From: Acidobacteriota bacterium | Lineage (GTDB): Bacteria > Acidobacteriota > Terriglobia > Bryobacterales > Bryobacteraceae | Assembly: GCA_016213725.1 (NCBI GenBank) | Contig: JACQZS010000327.1 | Location: 1 to 32,247 of the forward strand | DNA: 32,247 bases | Reading direction: 5' to 3' | In this document: piece after piece, positions 14,967 to 23,669 of the stretch | Layout of the letters: every line of letters begins with the position of its first letter | How positions within the stretch are numbered: position 1 is the stretch's first letter | The notes under the pieces: model-generated | The model's database searches: none | The model's input: the letters and a program-made list of their open reading frames with translations, nothing else | Told to the model about the DNA's origin: nothing | Program-made: the position numbers and the translations under genes

Positions 14967-16469
14967 ATGTTGTCGCGCAGAGAATTGATGGGCACGGCTC
15001 CGGCGTTTCTGAGACAAGTGCGGCGCAGGCGCAAACCGAACCTTTTGTTCCTGATGGCGGACGACCATGCAGGTTATGTGATGGGTTGCGATGGAAACGG
15101 CCTGGCCCAGACGCCGAACCTGGACCGGCTGGCTTCCGAGAGCATGCGGTTCTCCTCGCATTACTGCAATGCGCCTGTGTGCACCCCCTCGCGGCAGAGC
15201 CTGCTGACGGGCCAGATGCCGCACTCGGCCGGCGTGACAGTGCTGCAGACGCCGCTTTCGGCGGACAAGCCCACGTTGGCGAAACAGTTGAAGCGGGCCG
15301 GGTATCAAACGGCGGTGTTCGGCAAAATGCACTTCAACCGGCCGGGCGAGCCGGGATTGCACGGGTTCGACTATCTCATGACCGAGGGCGAGGCGACCAA
15401 GGCGTGGCAAGGGAAGGTAAAGCCCGCGCCGATCCCCGGCGATGTCGCCACGAAGCGCCTGCCTTGGCAACCGTTCAAAACGCCGGCGGCAGAGTGGCTG
15501 AACGCCGCCAATCTGCCCTACCCAAGGCGCGATGCCGAGATGCGCGGAACCTTTATCGCACGGGAGGGGATGCGCTACCTGGAGGAGAATCGCGACAAGC
15601 CCTTCGCTCTGTGGGTCAGCCTGCAGGAGCCGCATTCGCCCTTCGACTATCCAGTGGAAGATCGCGGCGCCTTCGATCCGAGGAGGTTTCCAGTGCCGCG
15701 CGTGGGCCCCCAGGATGGCGGACAGATCCCCATGATTTTTCGAGACTTATCTCCTGAGGAGAAGCAAGGCATTATCGCTGCGTATTACACGTCCACGCGG
15801 TTCCTGGACCGCAACTGGGGCCGGGTGCTGAACAAACTGAAGGAGTTGGGACTGGAAGAGGATACGGTGGTGGTCTACACGGCTGACCACGGTTACGATC
15901 TGGGCCAGCACGGCCGGTTTGAAAAGCACTGCGGATATGATCCCGCTCTCCGCGTTCCCTTGATGATCCGCTGGCCCGGGCAAGTGACTCCCGGCGTTGT
16001 GCGCGACTTCACAGAGCATCTCGACCTAGGGCCGGCATTGCTCGACATGTTGGAGGCGCCCCCGCTGCCTGTGCAGCAGGGGCAGAGCTTGCGGCCCTAC
16101 CTGGAGGGACGTAGGCCGGAGCGGCCTCGCACCCATATCGTGAGCGAATATCTGGAAAACGAAGAGGTGTTCGTCCGGACTTCGCAGTGGAAACTCCAGT
16201 ACGGCAGCGGGCGGCGGAAGCGCACGGATGGCTATGTGACGGATCAGCCGACGCCGGGCCGGACGGTCAAGCTGTTCCACCTCGGCAAAGACCCGGGCGA
16301 GTTCGTGAACGAGGCTGGGCGCTATCCCAAAGAGGTGGCTGAGCTGCAGAAAGTCGCGCTGGCGAGGTTCCGCACAACCCATCCGGATGCGGCTCACGAG
16401 CCGTCGCAGGGGAGCGTTGAAGATCTACTGGATTTCTACCTGCCACCCCGGGACGCTAAGTCGGCGTGA
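14967..16469 (+). CDS. Sulfatase (formylglycine-dependent)
   Basis: A type I sulfatase of about 500 residues, which hydrolyses sulfate esters. The catalytic signature CTPSRQSLLTG (C71 within the C-x-P-S-R motif, the cysteine converted to formylglycine) is complete. The metal site is seen at NLLFLMADDHAG (D32/D33) and in VVYTADHGYDLGQHGRF (about 303-319, D and H ligands). GKMHF supplies the expected Lys/His pair. ATG 14967 is preferred; GTG 14937 would add ten residues. The N-terminus SRRELMGTAPAFLRQVRRRR resembles a Tat leader but lacks a proper hydrophobic core, so export is doubtful. The last 14 nt overlap the convergent membrane-protein gene. An anaerobic sulfatase-maturating enzyme or FGE is not in the window. 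Substrate, probably a sulfated glycan, is inferred only. Confidence 0.9.
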   Translation: MLSRRELMGTAPAFLRQVRRRRKPNLLFLMADDHAGYVMGCDGNGLAQTPNLDRLASESMRFSSHYCNAPVCTPSRQSLLTGQMPHSAGVTVLQTPLSADKPTLAKQLKRAGYQTAVFGKMHFNRPGEPGLHGFDYLMTEGEATKAWQGKVKPAPIPGDVATKRLPWQPFKTPAAEWLNAANLPYPRRDAEMRGTFIAREGMRYLEENRDKPFALWVSLQEPHSPFDYPVEDRGAFDPRRFPVPRVGPQDGGQIPMIFRDLSPEEKQGIIAAYYTSTRFLDRNWGRVLNKLKELGLEEDTVVVYTADHGYDLGQHGRFEKHCGYDPALRVPLMIRWPGQVTPGVVRDFTEHLDLGPALLDMLEAPPLPVQQGQSLRPYLEGRRPERPRTHIVSEYLENEEVFVRTSQWKLQYGSGRRKRTDGYVTDQPTPGRTVKLFHLGKDPGEFVNEAGRYPKEVAELQKVALARFRTTHPDAAHEPSQGSVEDLLDFYLPPRDAKSA

Positions 16470-16854
16470 CCGCGGGTCGTTGGAAGAGCTGTTCGGTTTC
16501 CGGCTTCAGCAGAACCCAGAATGCGTAGAGTGAGATGGCCGTGCCAAGGGGGAAGTGCAGCAAGTTCAGGCCGGAAATCACAAAACCCAAGATCCGAGCC
16601 CAAGGGCGCAGGTTGTACAGGCCGAAGCCTAGAATCAGAGACGGGAGCGACAGCACCAGAATGACGCCGACCACCACCGTCACCACCACCTGGAGAATCG
16701 CGATGGGGATATCGGCAGCTTCCTGAGCCGCGACCGCGAGGATGACTGGAAGGATGGAAGCTCCGGCGAAAGTGATGCAGGCGGCCAGGACGCCGAGTGC
16801 GCCGATGACGATGTTGAACCAGGCTAGTATGCGGACGTGCGATGCCATGCTCAT
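16456..16854 (-). CDS. Small integral membrane protein of unknown function
   Basis: 132 residues, almost entirely hydrophobic. Membrane segments are seen at about 9-31, 50-78, 86-104 and perhaps 105-116, with a cytoplasmic-looking loop NLRPWAR (81-87) and the tail LLKPETEQLFQRP. That G-L-Y-x-L-R-P-W-A-R plus F-W-V-L-L-K-P-E-T arrangement recurs in short uncharacterised bacterial membrane proteins. Start ATG 16854 has AGGA 7 nt upstream. It ends inside the last codons of the convergent sulfatase gene. I see no motif that gives a function and the neighbour is not obviously related. Confidence 0.75.
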   Translation of the reverse strand: MSMASHVRILAWFNIVIGALGVLAACITFAGASILPVILAVAAQEAADIPIAILQVVVTVVVGVILVLSLPSLILGFGLYNLRPWARILGFVISGLNLLHFPLGTAISLYAFWVLLKPETEQLFQRPAVTPT

Positions 16855-17089
16855 GTGTTGGTCCTAGCTGATTCTACGTCAAAATCCGGGGAATGGTTCA
16901 CTCAGGCGTTGACCGGGGTTGCGCGTGAAAAGAGACGGGGAAGAAAAGATTCGGTAGAATGGAGAGAGAGCCAGTGCATGGCTCGAGCCTTCCTTTGCGT
17001 ATCAATCACGTGTATTGGCTGGGAATCGGTGCTAGACTCAGGTGGTCAGCGATTCCGGTATTCGAGTCGCGGGGGTGACGCTTTCTCGT
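16855..17089. other. Divergent intergenic region, no clear element
   Basis: About 235 nt separate the small membrane-protein gene from the GT2 synthase. It contains an A/G-rich stretch (about 16928-16973) but no promoter that I can defend on either strand and no hairpin worth listing. Confidence 0.3.
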
Positions 17090-18700
17090 ATGGATCCGAT
17101 CGGACTACTCGCTTTATTACTTGGCCCTTCGAAGATGGATCGCTGGGCTCGGGCGCTCTCTGACAACACCTTCGCAGGCGTGCACCAGTTGGATTGGTTC
17201 GACTGGGTGCTGCTGATCCCCTACTTCACGCTGCTCACGATCCTGGCGATCTACGGCGCGCACCGCTTTGCGGTGATTCGTGGGTACCTGAAGCACAAAC
17301 ACAAGGTACCCACCGTACCGCAAAAGCGCTTTGAGCAACTGCCGCCCGTCACCATCCAGCTCCCTCTTTTCAATGAGAGGAACGTGGTGGATCAACTGAT
17401 GGAAGGCGTTCTGAAGGTCCGGTATCCGCGCGAACTTCTCGAGATCCAGGTGCTCGACGACTCCACCGACGATACGCACCCCTACACCGAAGCGCTGGTG
17501 GCCCGGCTGAAAGAGCAGGGGCATCCGATTGAATACATCCACCGCACCAACCGGACCGGCTACAAGGCCGGCGCTCTCCAGGAGGGCATGGCCCAGGCGA
17601 AGGGTGAGTTTATGGCGGTGTTCGACGCCGACTTCATCCCCCCGGAAGACTACCTGGAGAAGACGATGCACTTCTTTGCCGACCCGGGCGTCGGCGTCGT
17701 GCAGACCCGTTGGACCTACCTCAACCGCGATCACAACCTGCTCACCGAAGTTCAGGCCCTCATGCTCGATGGCCACTTCGCGCTGGAGCATGTAGCGCGT
17801 TGCTGCGGCGGCCTTTTCTTTAATTTCAATGGCACGGCCGGCATCCTGCGGCGAGCGATGATCGAGGACGCCGGAGGCTGGCAGCACGATACTCTGACGG
17901 AAGATTCCGACCTGAGCTACCGCGCCCAGCTGAAGGGCTGGCAGTTCGTCTATCTGCCGTGGATCGAGTGTCCATCAGAACTGCCTGTAGACACCTACGG
18001 CTTTCAGGTGCAGCAGCAGCGCTGGGCCAAAGGCCTCACCCAGGTGGCGATGAAGCTGCTGCCGTCCATCATGCGCGCGCCCATCGGCTGGCGCGAGAAG
18101 GTGGAGGCGTGGTTCCATCTGACCCCCAACATCAGCTACCCGATGATGGTGATCGTTTCGGCGTTGATGCTGCCTGTGATGATGGTGCGGTTTTACATCG
18201 GCTGGGAGCAGATGCTTTTCGTGGACGCGCCGCTGATCGTGTGTTCCTTCTGGTCTGTGGTGAGCTTCTACCTGTTGGCGGAGCGCGAGCTGTATCCCAA
18301 TGATTGGAAACGAGCGGTGTTCATACTGCCCTTCCTCCTGGCGATGGGCGTGGCGCTGACGATTTCCAATACAAAGGCGGTCATTGAGGCCCTGATGCGC
18401 AAGCAGTCCAGCTTTGTGCGCACTCCGAAGTATGCCCCGAAGGCCTCCGGCGTAGCTGTTGCGGTGGCCTACAAACGCAAGTCCGGCTGGTTGCCGATGG
18501 CCGAAATCGGGATGGGGATTTTCTTCCTGGGGCTGGTGGCATACTGCATCGATGTGCAGAACTATTTCGCCCTTCCGTTCCTCTCGATCTTTGTTTCCGG
18601 TTACTTGTGGGCCGGTTGCTCCACGCTGTGGCAGGAGTACCAGGCGAAGCTGAAGTTCGAGCGTGCGGCCCGTAAGGTGGAAGTGGAAGCGGTTAGCTAA
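17090..18700 (+). CDS. Processive family 2 glycosyltransferase, CslA/glucomannan-synthase-like
   Basis: A membrane-embedded beta-glycan synthase-type enzyme of 536 residues. The D,D,D,QxxRW signature is intact: VLDDSTDDT (DD at 123-124), VFDADF (179-181), LTEDSDL (270-273) and QQQRWAKG (308-315). Membrane segments occur at about 36-57 and in the C-terminal half (about 345-370, 375-400, 410-430, 480-500, 505-525), around the cytoplasmic catalytic domain. This resembles the cellulose synthase-like A and bacterial glucomannan/glucan synthases but has no PilZ domain and no BcsB neighbour. The longest frame begins at GTG 17042; ATG 17090 gives the usual short N-terminus, though the ribosome-binding site is weak for both. 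Product unknown, likely a beta-linked exopolysaccharide exported through its own channel. The gene appears to stand alone. Confidence 0.88.
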   Translation: MDPIGLLALLLGPSKMDRWARALSDNTFAGVHQLDWFDWVLLIPYFTLLTILAIYGAHRFAVIRGYLKHKHKVPTVPQKRFEQLPPVTIQLPLFNERNVVDQLMEGVLKVRYPRELLEIQVLDDSTDDTHPYTEALVARLKEQGHPIEYIHRTNRTGYKAGALQEGMAQAKGEFMAVFDADFIPPEDYLEKTMHFFADPGVGVVQTRWTYLNRDHNLLTEVQALMLDGHFALEHVARCCGGLFFNFNGTAGILRRAMIEDAGGWQHDTLTEDSDLSYRAQLKGWQFVYLPWIECPSELPVDTYGFQVQQQRWAKGLTQVAMKLLPSIMRAPIGWREKVEAWFHLTPNISYPMMVIVSALMLPVMMVRFYIGWEQMLFVDAPLIVCSFWSVVSFYLLAERELYPNDWKRAVFILPFLLAMGVALTISNTKAVIEALMRKQSSFVRTPKYAPKASGVAVAVAYKRKSGWLPMAEIGMGIFFLGLVAYCIDVQNYFALPFLSIFVSGYLWAGCSTLWQEYQAKLKFERAARKVEVEAVS

Positions 18701-18729
18701 CAGACTGCGCGCGTCGCTGCGTCATTCAT

Positions 18730-18741
18730 CAGAAATTTCTG
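18730..18741. promoter_or_regulatory. 12-bp perfect palindrome upstream of the receptor operon
   Basis: CAGAAATTTCTG is fully symmetrical. Its right end is 22 bp before the predicted -35 box, a position suitable for an activator site. It could also be the remains of the preceding gene's 3' end. No regulator gene is adjacent. Confidence 0.3.
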
Positions 18742-18763
18742 CAGGCCCGATCGATATTTTGTT

Positions 18764-18792
18764 TTGATCCGGCAGCCGATTTCACTTACAAT
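18764..18792 (+). promoter_or_regulatory. Sigma-70 promoter of the receptor-aminotransferase-SulP operon
   Basis: TTGATC (18764-18769), an exact 17-bp spacer, and TACAAT (18787-18792, five of six). The predicted transcript start near 18799 gives a leader of almost 200 nt that is pyrimidine-rich (a C-run at about 18852-18859). No riboswitch or tRNA fold was recognised in it. Confidence 0.65.
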
Positions 18793-18994
18793 AATCACGA
18801 CAGGGTACAGTTGAGGACCGAACTTCCTGTGAGAGTCCTCCACGTTCAAATCCCCCCCCTCTGATTTCCCCCACAGCAGTAACCGCCTAGTGGCGACTCC
18901 TACCGCTCTCCTGTCCTGAGCACACCTAACCTGACGTTCATGCGGAGCCTTGCCCGCACCCGCGAACTGTAGCAAAGACCCGAGGGAGATACTC

Positions 18995-21900
18995 ATGAAG
19001 TGGATTAACGGTAGTGTGTCCGGAACACACGTACGCGGATTCAAGCGATTTCTGGGAGTCATTCTGGCGGCCGCGCTGGCCGCCGCCAGCCTGGCTGCAC
19101 AATCAACGTACGGAAGCCTGCGCGGCACGGTGGCGGACAGCAACGGCGGTGTCATTCCCGGCGTGAAGGTTTCGCTGGTGGATGAAGCCACCAATCTCAG
19201 CCGTTCCACGCTGACGAATGAGACGGGGGAGTTTACGTTCGCCTCCGTGACTCCGTCCGGGTACCGGCTGGTGGCGGAAGCGCCAGGATTCAAGAAATTC
19301 GAACGCGCCGGCGTCTCTGTGGCCACGCAGCAGGCGGTGACGGTGGACATGAAGATGGAACTAGGCGCCGTGACCGAAAGTGTGATGGTGACCGAAGAGG
19401 TGCCCCTACTCGAAACGGCCAGCGCCTCGCAGGGCCAGGTGGTGGACCGGCAGAAGCTGACGGATCTGCCCAACCTCGGCCGCAATCCATTCATGATGTC
19501 GAGGCTTTCGCCGACCGTGCAGCAGGTGGGCAATCCCGCTTACAACCGCATGCAGGACCAGTCCGGTTCCTCGCAGATCTCCATCAATGGCGGTCCGGTG
19601 CGCGGCAACAACTACCTCATCGATGGCGTGCCGATCACCGACTTTTCCAACCGCGCCATCATCATCCCCTCTCTCGAAGCAGTGTCGGAAATGAAGGTGC
19701 AATATTCCACCTACGACGCGGAAATGGGCCGCACCGGCGGCGGCATGTTCAACACGCTGCTCAAGTCCGGCAGCAACGGCTATCACGGCTCGCTGATGGG
19801 CTACATGCGCCAGACGGACTGGCTGGCCAATACCTTCTTCAACAACCGCAATGGCAAGGCCATCACAGACCAGCCGTTTCGCAACTATGGCGGCTCATTC
19901 GGCGGTCCATTGAGCATTCCCAAGCTTTACAACGGCAAAGACCGTACATTCTTCTGGCTCGGCTTCGAAGGATATCGCGACACCCAGGCCGCCAGCCGCG
20001 AACAGTACACCCCTACCGCCCTGGAGCGCGTGGGCGACTTTTCTCAGAGCCTCAACAACTCCGGCGCCCGGCTTACCATCTACGACCCGCTCTCCACGCA
20101 GGCCGACGGCAGCCGCAGCCCCTTCGCCGGGAACGTGATTCCCGGCGCCCGTATCGATAAGGTGGGCCGCAACATCGCCGCCACCTACATGGCCCCGAAC
20201 AAGACGACCTCCCGATACTACGGCGACCCCAACCTGGCCGGCGCCGGCCCGCGGGCCTCCAAGGCCGACCAGTTGTTCGGCAAGTTCGACCCCCAGCTCA
20301 CCTCGTGGTGGCGGGCCAGCCTCAGCTACCTGCGCTACAACTCCAACGAGCCGGGCGAGAATCCCTACCCCACCGTCTCCTCGCCCGACCAGTGGTTCCT
20401 CCGCCGTTACGTGGACGCCACGGCTGTGAACTCCACCCTCACGCCGAGCAGCACCTGGGTGCTGACTTTCCGCTACGGCTTCAATCGCTTTCCCAACATC
20501 GGCACGCAGGCTTCGCAGGGCTTCAACGTGGCCAGCCTCGGCTTCAACCAGGCTTTCGTGAAGGACATCGCCTCGCCCACCTTCCCGAACGTGGCCATGC
20601 AGTCTGCCTACTCGCTAGGCACCAACAACAATTTCAACTACGTGCACCACTCGAAGAACCTCAGCGCCAACGCAGCGAAGTTCATGGGGCGCCACAGCAT
20701 CAAGTTCGGCTACGACTTCCGCCGTCTGCACGACGACGGCCTGGATTTCCAGAACTCGGCCGGCGCGTTCACGTTCGACAACCGCTTCAGCCGTTCCAAC
20801 TCGAACTCCTCCACCAGCGCCAGCGGCGCCGACATTGCCGACATGCTGCTGGGCGCGCCCGCCGGGGCCACCGGCTTCCTGCCCACCAAGCTCTATCAGT
20901 ACGTGGACTACAACGCGCTCTACATCCACGACGACTTCCGCTTCTCGCAGAAGCTGACCTTCAACCTCGGACTGCGTTGGGAGCGGGAAACAGGTCTGGC
21001 GGAGGTCAACAACAACCTGATCACCGGCTTTGACGCCAAGGCGGCGAATCCGATTGGCGCCGCTGCCGGCGTCAGCACCCCGGGCGTTTTCCGTTTCGCC
21101 GGAGTGAATGGCCAGCCGGCCACTACCGGGAATCCTAACCTCAGCAAGTTCTCTCCGCGCCTTGGCGTGGCCTACCAACTCACCAGCAAGATCGTCATTC
21201 GCGGTGGCTGGGGGATGTTCTGGGCGCCGAACTTCCCGCTCGGTTCGCCCTACAACAGTGAAGGCATCACCGCCACCACGGCTCCTTCGGTTTCCAACGA
21301 CGGCAACAAGACGCCAGCGCTGGCCCTCTCCAACCCCTTCCCCAACGGACTCGACAAGCCTGTGGGCAATTCGCTGGGCGATCTCACCGGCGTGGGCAAG
21401 CCCATGACCATCTTCGATCCAACCGCCCGCTCTCCCCGCGTTCAGCAGTTCTCTCTCGACATCCAGCGTCAAATGGGTGCCGGCTGGGTGGCCACGCTCG
21501 GCTACTCTGGATCTCGCACGGCGAACCTCACCTGGACAACGGCCGCTTTGAACTACAACCAGCTCAATCCGCAGTTCTTCACTCTCGGTTCGGCCCTCAC
21601 CGCCGCCGTCGCCAACCCGTTCTTCGGAAAGGGAGGGACGGGCGTAATCGGTGGCGCCACCGTGGCCCGCAACCAGTTGATGCGGCCCTACCCGCAGTTC
21701 AGCAGCGTCAACTTCACCAACAGCGACCGGAACATGGCGCAGTACGATTCCATGTCCGTCAAAGCCGAGAAGCGCATGTCCGCCGGCCTCTCCGTGCTCT
21801 CGGCATTCACTTGGTCCCGCAACTTCGACATGGCGGGCGGTGGCCCGGGCAACAACCTGAACTCCGGCAACAGCGGACCTCAGGATGTCTACGGGCTGGC

Positions 21901-22483
21901 CGGTGAGTGGGGGCTCTCTTACCTTGACTCCCCGCTACGCTGGACGAACGCCATCACCTACGAACTCCCATTCGGCAAGGGCAAGGCGCTCATGACCGGC
22001 GCCAATCGCGTCGTCGACCTGCTGGTGGGCGGCTGGTCCGCCAACGCGGTTTCCACCATGCAGACAGGCTATCCGCTGCAGATCTACATGAACAACAACG
22101 GCAACAGCTCGCTGGGCACCTCCCGGCAGCGTCCCAACGCTACCGGCTCCTCTCCTTCCGTGGCTGCGGACTTCGGAGCCCGCATCGACGGCTGGATCAA
22201 CAAGGCGGCTTTTTCCGATGCGGCCCCCTTTACGCTCGGCAGCGTGACACGCACCATTGCCATGCGCGGTCCGGGCCAGGTGAACTGGGATCTCTCGGTG
22301 TTCAAGTCCGCTCAGGTCTTTGAAGGGCTGAAGGTCCAGTTCCGGGCCGAAGCGCTGAACGCCATGAATACTCCGTTGTTCCGGGGACCGAATACGGCCT
22401 TCGGCAACGCGGCCTTCGGCAAGATCACGTCTCAGGCGAACTTCCCGCGCATGCTGCAGTTGGGCCTGCGCCTGTATTTCTGA
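18995..22483 (+). CDS. TonB-dependent receptor, Oar-like, with carboxypeptidase regulatory domain
   Basis: Outer-membrane receptor of 1162 residues. Signal peptide about 1-36 (hydrophobic LGVILAAALAAASLAA). A carboxypeptidase-regulatory (Ig-like) domain spans about 39-125 (GSLRGTVADSNGGVIPGVKV). A TonB-box-like region ESVMVTEEV follows, then the plug (about 145-265) with SQISINGGPVRGNNYLIDGV and the T-G-G-G-x-x-N-x-x-x-K-S-G motif. The rest is a long beta-barrel ending in LRLYF, whose terminal Phe fits Bam recognition. Large Oar-type receptors are typical of Acidobacteria and myxobacteria and usually import big or protein-derived ligands; the ligand cannot be read here. ATG 18995 is chosen over 18950 because of GAGGGAGA upstream and the clean signal peptide. 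First gene of a three-gene operon; 37 nt with no terminator separate it from the next. Confidence 0.92.
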   Translation: MKWINGSVSGTHVRGFKRFLGVILAAALAAASLAAQSTYGSLRGTVADSNGGVIPGVKVSLVDEATNLSRSTLTNETGEFTFASVTPSGYRLVAEAPGFKKFERAGVSVATQQAVTVDMKMELGAVTESVMVTEEVPLLETASASQGQVVDRQKLTDLPNLGRNPFMMSRLSPTVQQVGNPAYNRMQDQSGSSQISINGGPVRGNNYLIDGVPITDFSNRAIIIPSLEAVSEMKVQYSTYDAEMGRTGGGMFNTLLKSGSNGYHGSLMGYMRQTDWLANTFFNNRNGKAITDQPFRNYGGSFGGPLSIPKLYNGKDRTFFWLGFEGYRDTQAASREQYTPTALERVGDFSQSLNNSGARLTIYDPLSTQADGSRSPFAGNVIPGARIDKVGRNIAATYMAPNKTTSRYYGDPNLAGAGPRASKADQLFGKFDPQLTSWWRASLSYLRYNSNEPGENPYPTVSSPDQWFLRRYVDATAVNSTLTPSSTWVLTFRYGFNRFPNIGTQASQGFNVASLGFNQAFVKDIASPTFPNVAMQSAYSLGTNNNFNYVHHSKNLSANAAKFMGRHSIKFGYDFRRLHDDGLDFQNSAGAFTFDNRFSRSNSNSSTSASGADIADMLLGAPAGATGFLPTKLYQYVDYNALYIHDDFRFSQKLTFNLGLRWERETGLAEVNNNLITGFDAKAANPIGAAAGVSTPGVFRFAGVNGQPATTGNPNLSKFSPRLGVAYQLTSKIVIRGGWGMFWAPNFPLGSPYNSEGITATTAPSVSNDGNKTPALALSNPFPNGLDKPVGNSLGDLTGVGKPMTIFDPTARSPRVQQFSLDIQRQMGAGWVATLGYSGSRTANLTWTTAALNYNQLNPQFFTLGSALTAAVANPFFGKGGTGVIGGATVARNQLMRPYPQFSSVNFTNSDRNMAQYDSMSVKAEKRMSAGLSVLSAFTWSRNFDMAGGGPGNNLNSGNSGPQDVYGLAGEWGLSYLDSPLRWTNAITYELPFGKGKALMTGANRVVDLLVGGWSANAVSTMQTGYPLQIYMNNNGNSSLGTSRQRPNATGSSPSVAADFGARIDGWINKAAFSDAAPFTLGSVTRTIAMRGPGQVNWDLSVFKSAQVFEGLKVQFRAEALNAMNTPLFRGPNTAFGNAAFGKITSQANFPRMLQLGLRLYF

Positions 22484-22520
22484 ACCCACCACGCAGAGGA
22501 TCGAACAGAGGACTAAGAAG

Positions 22521-23666
22521 ATGGGCAGCATCCTGACGCAAGAACAGAAGATCGAGATCGTCAAGCGGGGCTTCAGCAGACGCAGCCTCGCCCGTTTCGG
22601 CGCCCTCATGGGCGCCGGAGCGGCGCTTCCTTTCTACAACGAGCCAGCCATGGCTCAGTTGTCCAATCTCGGCAGGCTACCGCCAGGCGCCGTGAAGATC
22701 AACGCCAATGAGAATCCGATGGGGCCTTGCCCGGAAGCCCTGGAGGCCATTCGAAGCGTAGCCAGCCAGGGAGGACGCTACCTTTACGAGGAGACATTCG
22801 ACTTCTCAAAAACCCTGGCCGACCAGGAGGGCCTCAAGCCGAACTATGTGATGGCGTTCCCCGGTTCGAGCGAACCTCTTCATCGTTCCGTGCTCGCCTT
22901 CACCTCGCCCTCTAAGCCTTTCATCATGGGCGACCCGGGCTACGAGGCGGGACAACGCGCGGCGGCCTTCATCGGATCCAAAGTGATCCGCGTGCCGCTG
23001 ACCAAGACGTACGCCCACGACGTCAAGGCGATGGCTGCCGCCTCGCCCGACGCCGGGCTGATCTACATCTGCAACCCGAACAATCCCAGCGGCACCATCA
23101 CTCCTAAAGCCGACATCGAATGGCTGGTGGCCAATAAGCCCGCCGGCAGCATTCTGCTGATCGACGAAGCCTACATCCATCTCAGCTCCGAGCCGTTCTC
23201 CACCAATCTGGTGGCGCAGGACAAGGACGTCATCATCCTGCGGACCTTTTCCAAGCTCTACGGCATGGCTGGATTGCGCGCCGGGGCGGCGATCGGCCGT
23301 CCGGACCTGCTGGCGAAAATCCAGGCGTACGGCGCCGGCGCACTGCCGGTCACCGGCATGGTGGGGGCTCACGCCAGCCTGAAATCGAAGAACCTCGTGC
23401 CCGAACGCCGCAAGATCATCGGCGACATCCGCGAGGACGTCTTCGAGTGGATGTCGAAGAAGGGCTATACCTTCGTGCCGTCGGTCAGCAACAAGTTCAT
23501 GGTGGACGTGAAGCGGCCCGGCCAGGAGGTTGTGAAAGCCATGGCGGTGCAGAGCGTCTATATCGGACGCGTCTGGCCGGCATGGCCCACCTATGTGAGA
23601 GTGTCCGTTGGAACCAGGGAGGAGATGGCCAAGTTCAAAGTAGCCTTCGAGAAGGTGATGGCCTGA
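22521..23666 (+). CDS. Tat-exported PLP aminotransferase (class I/II, HisC-like)
   Basis: A fold-type I pyridoxal-phosphate aminotransferase of 381 residues. All expected motifs are present: KINANENPMGPCPEAL (substrate arm, as in HisC), CNPNNPSGT, LIDEAYIHL (Asp to the pyridine N, Tyr to the phosphate oxygen), RTFSKLYGMAGLRAG (Schiff-base Lys) and VRVSVGT (carboxylate-binding Arg). Unlike biosynthetic HisC it starts with a twin-arginine leader: FSRRSLARFGALMGAGAALP and an AMA-Q cleavage site near 44. Tat transport of the folded, cofactor-loaded enzyme to the periplasm is therefore likely. ATG 22521 has AGAGGA 8 nt upstream. It is second in the receptor operon and not next to other his genes, so a histidine-biosynthesis role is unlikely. 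The amino donor and acceptor are unknown; a periplasmic transamination of an imported amino compound is an inference. Confidence 0.9.
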   Translation: MGSILTQEQKIEIVKRGFSRRSLARFGALMGAGAALPFYNEPAMAQLSNLGRLPPGAVKINANENPMGPCPEALEAIRSVASQGGRYLYEETFDFSKTLADQEGLKPNYVMAFPGSSEPLHRSVLAFTSPSKPFIMGDPGYEAGQRAAAFIGSKVIRVPLTKTYAHDVKAMAAASPDAGLIYICNPNNPSGTITPKADIEWLVANKPAGSILLIDEAYIHLSSEPFSTNLVAQDKDVIILRTFSKLYGMAGLRAGAAIGRPDLLAKIQAYGAGALPVTGMVGAHASLKSKNLVPERRKIIGDIREDVFEWMSKKGYTFVPSVSNKFMVDVKRPGQEVVKAMAVQSVYIGRVWPAWPTYVRVSVGTREEMAKFKVAFEKVMA

Positions 23667-23669
23667 GCC

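Noticed and set aside
18844..18853. GTTCAAATCC, like a tRNA T-loop
   Set aside because: The flanking bases cannot form a T-stem, and no anticodon, D-arm or acceptor stem fits around it.
20615..21472. 285-residue minus-strand ORF
   Set aside because: Antisense to the Oar-like receptor barrel; Val/Glu/Gly-rich shadow frame with no motifs.
22521..23666. Annotation as biosynthetic hisC
   Set aside because: A twin-arginine leader and operon context with a receptor and anion carrier do not fit histidine biosynthesis, although the fold is HisC-like.
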